NCBI GenBank assembly: GCA_003229915.1
Contig: QIGA01000150.1
Span: 1 to 10,017, forward strand
Direction of reading: 5' to 3'
From: Chloroflexota bacterium
GTDB lineage: Bacteria > Chloroflexota > Dehalococcoidia > SZUA-161
Length of the DNA stretch: 10,017 bases
The number at the start of each line of letters is the position of its first letter. The first letter of the stretch is position 1. Under the pieces are notes generated by a model. That model was not told the origin of the DNA, ran no database searches, and worked only from the letters and a program-made list of their open reading frames with translations. Of the stretch, positions 5,652 to 10,017 are shown in pieces. The position numbers and the translations under genes are program-made.

Positions 5652-8249
5652 ATGAGCAACGGCAATGGAAAGAACAGCAAAGCAGAGCGCTCATTGCGCA
5701 ACAGGGTTGCTCGCGCGATCTTCGCCTCTGCCGAATCCATGGGCATCTCAGACCGAGATATGATCGAGGGACTCGCCGATCAGGTTATCGAACGCCTGGA
5801 TCGCGTCCCCACCCTGCCTGGGATGGAGCATCTCGCCCCTGAGATAAGAAGGCCCGTACAGGAGATGGAGATCAGGTCTATAGCTAAAAGCATACTTGCC
5901 GAGAGGGGGCCCGAAGTGTTTCTTCCGGTCGCGGACAAAGAGGAGCAGGCCACGACAGCAGTTCCTAAAGCCAAGATAAAAGGCAGGAAAAAGGAGAAGG
6001 CCCATGCCGGTATATCGCCGAATGCCAGAGCGGTCCTCGAGAGAAGGTACCTTGTAAAGGACAAAAAAGGGCAGCCGATCGAGAGCGTGGAGGACATGTT
6101 CCGGCGTGTCGCTCGCCATATCGCCACAGCGGATTCGCTCTACGACCCCAAAGCCGACACCAAAGCCAGGGAAGAGGAATTTTATCAGATGCTGTTAAAC
6201 CTCGAGTTTTTGCCCAACTCACCGACGTTGATGAACGCCGGCCGTGAGCTGGGACAGCTTTCCGCCTGCTTCGTGTTGCCCATCGACGACTCCATGGAGT
6301 CTATCTTCGACTCTGTGAAGCACACCGCGCTGATACACAAGAGCGGTGGTGGCACCGGCTTCTCGTTCTCTCGGCTGCGCCCCGAAGGCGCCATGGTGGG
6401 TTCCACAGGCGGGGTAGCCAGCGGCCCGGTCTCGTTCATGCGTGCCTTCGATACAGCCACCGATGTCATCAAGCAGGGAGGCAAGCGGCGGGGGGCCAAC
6501 ATGGCGATCCTGAACGTTGACCATCCCGACATACTGAAGTTCATCACCTCCAAGGAGGACTATACCTCCCTCACCAACTTTAACATCTCCGTGGCAGTGA
6601 CCGAGGAGTTAATGAAGGCAGTGGAGAGCGGCAGCGACTATGAACTGATCGATCCCAGCACCAAGGAGGCGGCGGGCAAGCTGAACGCCAAAGACGTCTT
6701 CGACCGCATGGTAGATAACGCATGGAGGAATGGAGACCCCGGCATCGTGTTCCTGGACCGGGTGAACAGGGATAACCCCACCCCGAAAATAGGAAGTGTG
6801 GAGAGTACCAATCCCTGCGGCGAACAACCCCTACTACCCTACGAGTCATGCAACCTCGGATCGATCAACCTGTCCAAAATGGTCTGTGAGAGTAACGGTG
6901 CTGCGGTTATAGATTATGTCAAGTTACGTGAAACGGTTGAGCTCGCTGTCAGGTTTCTGGACAACGTCATCGATGTCAACAAATTCCCCCTGCCCGAGAT
7001 AGATGATATGACCAAGAAAACCAGGAAAATCGGCCTCGGCGTGATGGGCTTTGCGGACCTCCTTATCAAGTTGGGGATACCCTATAATTCTGAAAAGGCG
7101 CTGGGGATCGCTGAGAATCTGATGAAATTCATCAGCGACGAGTCCACAGAGAGCTCCAAGAAGATAGCAGAGGAGCGTGGCGTATTCCCCGCTTTTGAGG
7201 GTAGCATTTATGACACGCCTGACGGCCCCAGGGTGAGAAATGCTACCAGAACAACCATCGCCCCTACAGGCACCTTAAGCATCATCGCCGGCTGCTCCAG
7301 CGGCATCGAGCCGCTGTTCGCCCTGAGCTACACCCGCACCATACTCGAAGGCACCCAGCTAGCAGAGGTAAACCCCCTGTTTGAAGAGGTAGCGAAAAAA
7401 GAAGGGTTCTATTCCGAAGACCTGACGCAACAGGTGGCTCAGAAAGGAAGCATACAAGGTATAGAGGGTATTCCGGAGCATGTGAGAAGCCTGTTTGTCA
7501 CCTCTCACGATATTACCCCTGAATGGCACGTCAGGATGCAGTCGGCATTTCAGAAGTTCACCGACAACGCCGTGTCCAAGACTGTCAACTTCCCTCATGA
7601 CGCAACCAGAGAGGACGTGGCCCGGGTCTACATGCTCGCCTACAGGGAGGGCTGCAAGGGCATAACGATATACAGGGACAGGAGCCGCGGCAGCCAGGTC
7701 TTGAGCATTAATCATGATGAACTGGTCGGGGAGAAAGAGACCAAACGAGTCCCCAGGGAGCGGCCCATAACTACCACAGGAGTCACCGAGAAGGTGGCCA
7801 CCGGCTGCGGCAACCTCTATATAACGGTTAACTACGATGAGGAAGGGGCCTTGTGCGAGGTGTTCTGCGCCCTGGGGAAATCCGGCGGCTGTGCCTCAGC
7901 GCAGCTTGAGGCCATCACCAGGTTGATCTCTCTGGCGCTGAGGTCCGGTGTGGAGGTGGAGTTGATCATCAAGCACCTGAGGGGAATACGGTGCCCCTCC
8001 ATCGCCTGGGATAGAGGGCACGCTGTCCTTTCCTGTCCCGACGCCATCTCCGGTGTGCTGGAGAGACACCAGACTGGCGACAGTGTTGAGGTCAAACACA
8101 AAGCCAGTCCTGCAACCAACCCCAGCGCCAAGAGCAAACCCAGTGGTGAGATCAAGAATACGGCGGGGCAATGTCCCGACTGCGGCGGCCTGCTCGTTTT
8201 CCAGGAGGGATGCTTCATCTGCCACGCCTGCGGGTATACCAAGTGCTAG
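5652..8249 (+). CDS. nrdJ: Adenosylcobalamin-dependent (class II) ribonucleoside-diphosphate reductase
   Basis: This enzyme reduces ribonucleotides to deoxyribonucleotides using a radical made from adenosylcobalamin, so it works with or without oxygen. In the 865-residue product the three active-site cysteines are C206 (in SACFVLPIDD), C389 (in NPCGE, with N387 and E391) and C400 (YESCNLGS). The C389 to C400 distance matches known class II enzymes. The phosphate-binding APTGT loop is at 537-541. A TSCPD domain covers about 714-805. The C-terminus is a Cys-rich zinc-ribbon-like tail (C841, C844, C854, C857, C860, C865), expected to take part in re-reduction. Residues 1-115 are an extension without a clear ATP-cone, ending in a Lys-rich linker. 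The ATG at 5652 has AGGG 8 nt upstream. The gene is cotranscribed with nrdR and should be repressed by it. Confidence 0.96.
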   Translation: MSNGNGKNSKAERSLRNRVARAIFASAESMGISDRDMIEGLADQVIERLDRVPTLPGMEHLAPEIRRPVQEMEIRSIAKSILAERGPEVFLPVADKEEQATTAVPKAKIKGRKKEKAHAGISPNARAVLERRYLVKDKKGQPIESVEDMFRRVARHIATADSLYDPKADTKAREEEFYQMLLNLEFLPNSPTLMNAGRELGQLSACFVLPIDDSMESIFDSVKHTALIHKSGGGTGFSFSRLRPEGAMVGSTGGVASGPVSFMRAFDTATDVIKQGGKRRGANMAILNVDHPDILKFITSKEDYTSLTNFNISVAVTEELMKAVESGSDYELIDPSTKEAAGKLNAKDVFDRMVDNAWRNGDPGIVFLDRVNRDNPTPKIGSVESTNPCGEQPLLPYESCNLGSINLSKMVCESNGAAVIDYVKLRETVELAVRFLDNVIDVNKFPLPEIDDMTKKTRKIGLGVMGFADLLIKLGIPYNSEKALGIAENLMKFISDESTESSKKIAEERGVFPAFEGSIYDTPDGPRVRNATRTTIAPTGTLSIIAGCSSGIEPLFALSYTRTILEGTQLAEVNPLFEEVAKKEGFYSEDLTQQVAQKGSIQGIEGIPEHVRSLFVTSHDITPEWHVRMQSAFQKFTDNAVSKTVNFPHDATREDVARVYMLAYREGCKGITIYRDRSRGSQVLSINHDELVGEKETKRVPRERPITTTGVTEKVATGCGNLYITVNYDEEGALCEVFCALGKSGGCASAQLEAITRLISLALRSGVEVELIIKHLRGIRCPSIAWDRGHAVLSCPDAISGVLERHQTGDSVEVKHKASPATNPSAKSKPSGEIKNTAGQCPDCGGLLVFQEGCFICHACGYTKC

Positions 8250-8256
8250 CAGCTAA

Positions 8257-8334
8257 GAGGGTGTCCGAAAACCCGACGAATCAGGGTAGCCTAGAGCAGA
8301 TGCTCCAAGCCGCCCATAATTACCGGACAGGCTC
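8257..8334 (+). repeat. Dispersed MITE-like repeat, copy 2
   Basis: This is the better-preserved copy of the element also found at 661-741. The left end GAGGGTGTCCGAAA (8257-8270) and the complement of the right end, GAGCCTGTCCGGTA (8334-8321), match at 10 of 14 positions, so it has terminal inverted repeats and a total length of 78 bp. A hairpin GAGCA-GA-TGCTC sits at 8294-8305. It begins 7 bp after the nrdJ stop and ends 18 bp before the next start codon. I see no clear target-site duplication, although both copies follow a CTA trinucleotide. Such termini resemble those of IS5/IS1182-like elements from memory; that link is unverified. Confidence 0.7.
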
Positions 8335-8352
8335 CCAACAACGTGAACCTTC

Positions 8353-9993
8353 ATGACATGGAAAGCGATCAGAGAGGCCAGGCAAAGGCTCGAAAAAGAG
8401 AAGGGCACGGTTTCCAAAGACTGGGGCGGGCGGATCCACATTGCACTCATCTACCCCAATTCCTACTACCTGGGGATGTCCAGCCTCGGCTTTCAGACCA
8501 TCTACGGGTTTCTGAACAGCCACGAAAACATAGTCTGCGAACGGGTATTCTGGGACCCAAAAAGGCGCTTCAATGAAGCGCCCATCAGCCTGGAATCGCA
8601 GCGCCCCCTTGCCGACTTCGACGTTCTCGCCTTCTCCATCTCCTACGAACTGGACTACTTCAATGTCGTTCAAATCCTGAAGGCAGGTGGTATCCCCCTC
8701 TTCGCCGCTGATCGGAACGAAAGCCATCCCCTGATAATCGCCGGCGGGCCGTGCCTAACCGCCAACCCTCAACCCCTCTCGCTTCTCTTCGACTGCTTTG
8801 CCATCGGCGAAGGAGAAGTCATTCTACCTCGTTTTATCGAGGTCTTGGCCGAGGGATTCGAAAGCAGGAAGGATGAGCTGCTCCAGGAGCTTGCTGCAGT
8901 GCCTGGCGTCTATGTGCCCGCACTCTACGATGGCATGCCCATCAGCCGGCAGTGGCTGGCCGACCTCGACCCCGTAGCCACCACATCGGTGGTCCTGACC
9001 CCGGACACCGAACTCAGCGAAATGTACCTAATCGAGATCGCACGCGGGTGTGGCCGGGGCTGCCGCTTCTGCCTCGCTGGATACTGGTTCAGGCCATTTC
9101 GCTTCCGTCCCCTGGATGGCCTGCTCTCTCAAGCGAAGGAGGGTCTGAAGCACAGCAAGAGAATAGGCCTTCTGGCGGCCGCTGTCTCAGATCACCCCGA
9201 GATAGACGAGCTAGTCTCACGGCTGCGCCAGATGAATGCCGAGATCTCGGTCAGCTCGCTGCGGATTCGCCCTCTATCCGGGGTTGTCCTTCGTGGCCTC
9301 GCGGATAGCGGCGCCCAAAACGTATCCCTGGCACCTGAGGCAGGCTCCGAGAGATTGCGCCAGATCATCAACAAGGGCGCAACGGAGGACGACATCATCG
9401 AGGCGGTTGACAGGGCTGCGGAGCAGAGGCTGAGGCGGATAAAGCTCTACTTCATGATCGGCCTGCCGACGGAGAGCGACAATGATATCGAGGAGATCAT
9501 CAAGCTGTCCCTCACCCTCAAGGGTCGCATCGAGAGGACGGGGTGCCGCATCGCCCTGACGGCGGAGCCCTTCGTACCCAAAGCGGGCACACCTTTTCAA
9601 TGGCTGGAGATGGCCTCTCAAGAGGTGCTTCGACGCCGCATGAACCGAATCAAGAACGCGCTCACCAAGAACGGCATTGAGGTCAGGTCCGAGAGCGTAG
9701 GCTGGAGTCTGGTCCAGGGAGTGCTGTCCCGGGGCGATGCCCGACTGGGCGCAGTCCTGGCCGGTATGGCGGAGGGCTCCCTTGCCGCATGGCGCCGCGC
9801 TCTGGAGGAACACAATCTGAGCGCTGACTTCTACATACATCGAGAGATACCCCCCGATGAGCCTCTGCCTTGGTCAGTGGTGGATTCAGGCGTGATCCCT
9901 GATTATCTCGCGCAAGAGCTCACGAGATCACGGCGGGCCAGTGAAACCCCTCCTTGCCCTCCGAGTGACTGCCAGAAATGCGGAGTGTGTTGA
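8353..9993 (+). CDS. B12-binding-domain radical SAM protein, TIGR03960-like
   Basis: The 546-residue product has an N-terminal cobalamin-binding-like alpha/beta domain (about 27-150, with IYPNSYYLGMSSLGFQ, AGGPCLTANPQPL and GEGE) that lacks the DxHxxG cobalamin motif. A radical SAM domain follows with the cluster motif CGRGCRFC (C233, C237, C240), then SLAPEAGSERLR (325-336) and LYFMIGLPTE (365-374). It ends in a second Cys cluster, CPPSDCQKCGVC (C535, C540, C543, C546), typical of this family. The substrate of the family is not established to my knowledge. Related genes are often followed by, or fused to, a DUF2344 (TIGR03936) protein near ribonuclease G and ribosomal L21/L27 genes. No DUF2344 part is fused here. 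The ATG at 8353 has no strong ribosome binding site. Most of its upstream gap is repeat copy 2, so its promoter is unclear. Confidence 0.85.
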   Translation: MTWKAIREARQRLEKEKGTVSKDWGGRIHIALIYPNSYYLGMSSLGFQTIYGFLNSHENIVCERVFWDPKRRFNEAPISLESQRPLADFDVLAFSISYELDYFNVVQILKAGGIPLFAADRNESHPLIIAGGPCLTANPQPLSLLFDCFAIGEGEVILPRFIEVLAEGFESRKDELLQELAAVPGVYVPALYDGMPISRQWLADLDPVATTSVVLTPDTELSEMYLIEIARGCGRGCRFCLAGYWFRPFRFRPLDGLLSQAKEGLKHSKRIGLLAAAVSDHPEIDELVSRLRQMNAEISVSSLRIRPLSGVVLRGLADSGAQNVSLAPEAGSERLRQIINKGATEDDIIEAVDRAAEQRLRRIKLYFMIGLPTESDNDIEEIIKLSLTLKGRIERTGCRIALTAEPFVPKAGTPFQWLEMASQEVLRRRMNRIKNALTKNGIEVRSESVGWSLVQGVLSRGDARLGAVLAGMAEGSLAAWRRALEEHNLSADFYIHREIPPDEPLPWSVVDSGVIPDYLAQELTRSRRASETPPCPPSDCQKCGVC

Positions 9994-10017
9994 CCGTTAT
10001 GAGAAGTTAAGAGGTAG
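9994..10017 (+). promoter_or_regulatory. Possible ribosome binding site of an unseen downstream gene
   Basis: After the radical SAM stop only 24 bases remain. AAGAGG at 10009-10014 is purine-rich and could serve a start codon just beyond the window. The ATG at 9999 is followed by a stop after three codons and is not a gene start. A DUF2344 gene would be the expected neighbour. Confidence 0.2.

Noticed and set aside
661..8334. The two repeat copies as ends of one composite transposon
   Set aside because: They are in direct orientation and flank only core housekeeping genes, with no transposase between them. Two independent small insertions are simpler.
9274..9840. A 188-codon minus-strand open frame inside the radical SAM gene
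   Set aside because: It is fully antisense to conserved radical SAM coding sequence and has no family-like motif.

Overview
The window is a compact, almost entirely plus-strand stretch of housekeeping genes. In order it holds a probable 3' end of priA, def (peptide deformylase), a class II CCA-adding/poly(A) polymerase family gene, secD, secF, nrdR, nrdJ (adenosylcobalamin-dependent class II ribonucleotide reductase), and a B12-binding-domain radical SAM protein of the TIGR03960 type. Base composition is moderately GC-rich, starts include GTG and TTG, and the gene set (stand-alone class II RNR with NrdR, split SecD/SecF, TIGR03960-type protein) fits an anaerobic or environmental bacterium. 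Chloroflexota, perhaps Dehalococcoidia, is my best guess, but it is an impression from protein style, not a proven assignment.

Left part (1-823): a short open frame ending at 74 looks like the PriA C-terminus. It is followed at once by a good sigma-70-type promoter (TTTACA, 17-bp spacer, TATAAT) that would drive def. Directly after the def stop lies a copy of an approximately 78-bp dispersed repeat with imperfect terminal inverted repeats, then a GC-rich hairpin and a short spacer before the cca-type gene.

Middle (824-4935): cca, secD and secF are tightly packed. The cca stop overlaps the secD GTG start by 4 bp, and the secD stop abuts the secF TTG start, so translation is probably coupled. 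SecD and SecF form the accessory membrane complex of the Sec translocon. SecF is unusual in two ways: its extracytoplasmic domain is apparently duplicated, and the conserved transmembrane Asp of the GYSxND motif is Asn. A REP-like palindrome of a type widespread in environmental genomes closes the secF end.

Right part (4936-10017): a TTGACA promoter overlaps two tandem NrdR boxes one 31-bp step apart. These control nrdR and the nrdJ gene 39 bp downstream, giving an autoregulated deoxyribonucleotide synthesis unit. A second copy of the dispersed repeat fills most of the gap after nrdJ and ends 18 bp before the radical SAM gene. The window ends just after that gene, with a possible ribosome binding site for an unseen next gene.

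No RNA genes, CRISPR arrays, transposase genes or phage genes were seen. No intergenic stretch exceeds 300 bases. I do not see an undescribed multi-gene system here. The best leads are the SecF anomalies and the repeat pair.
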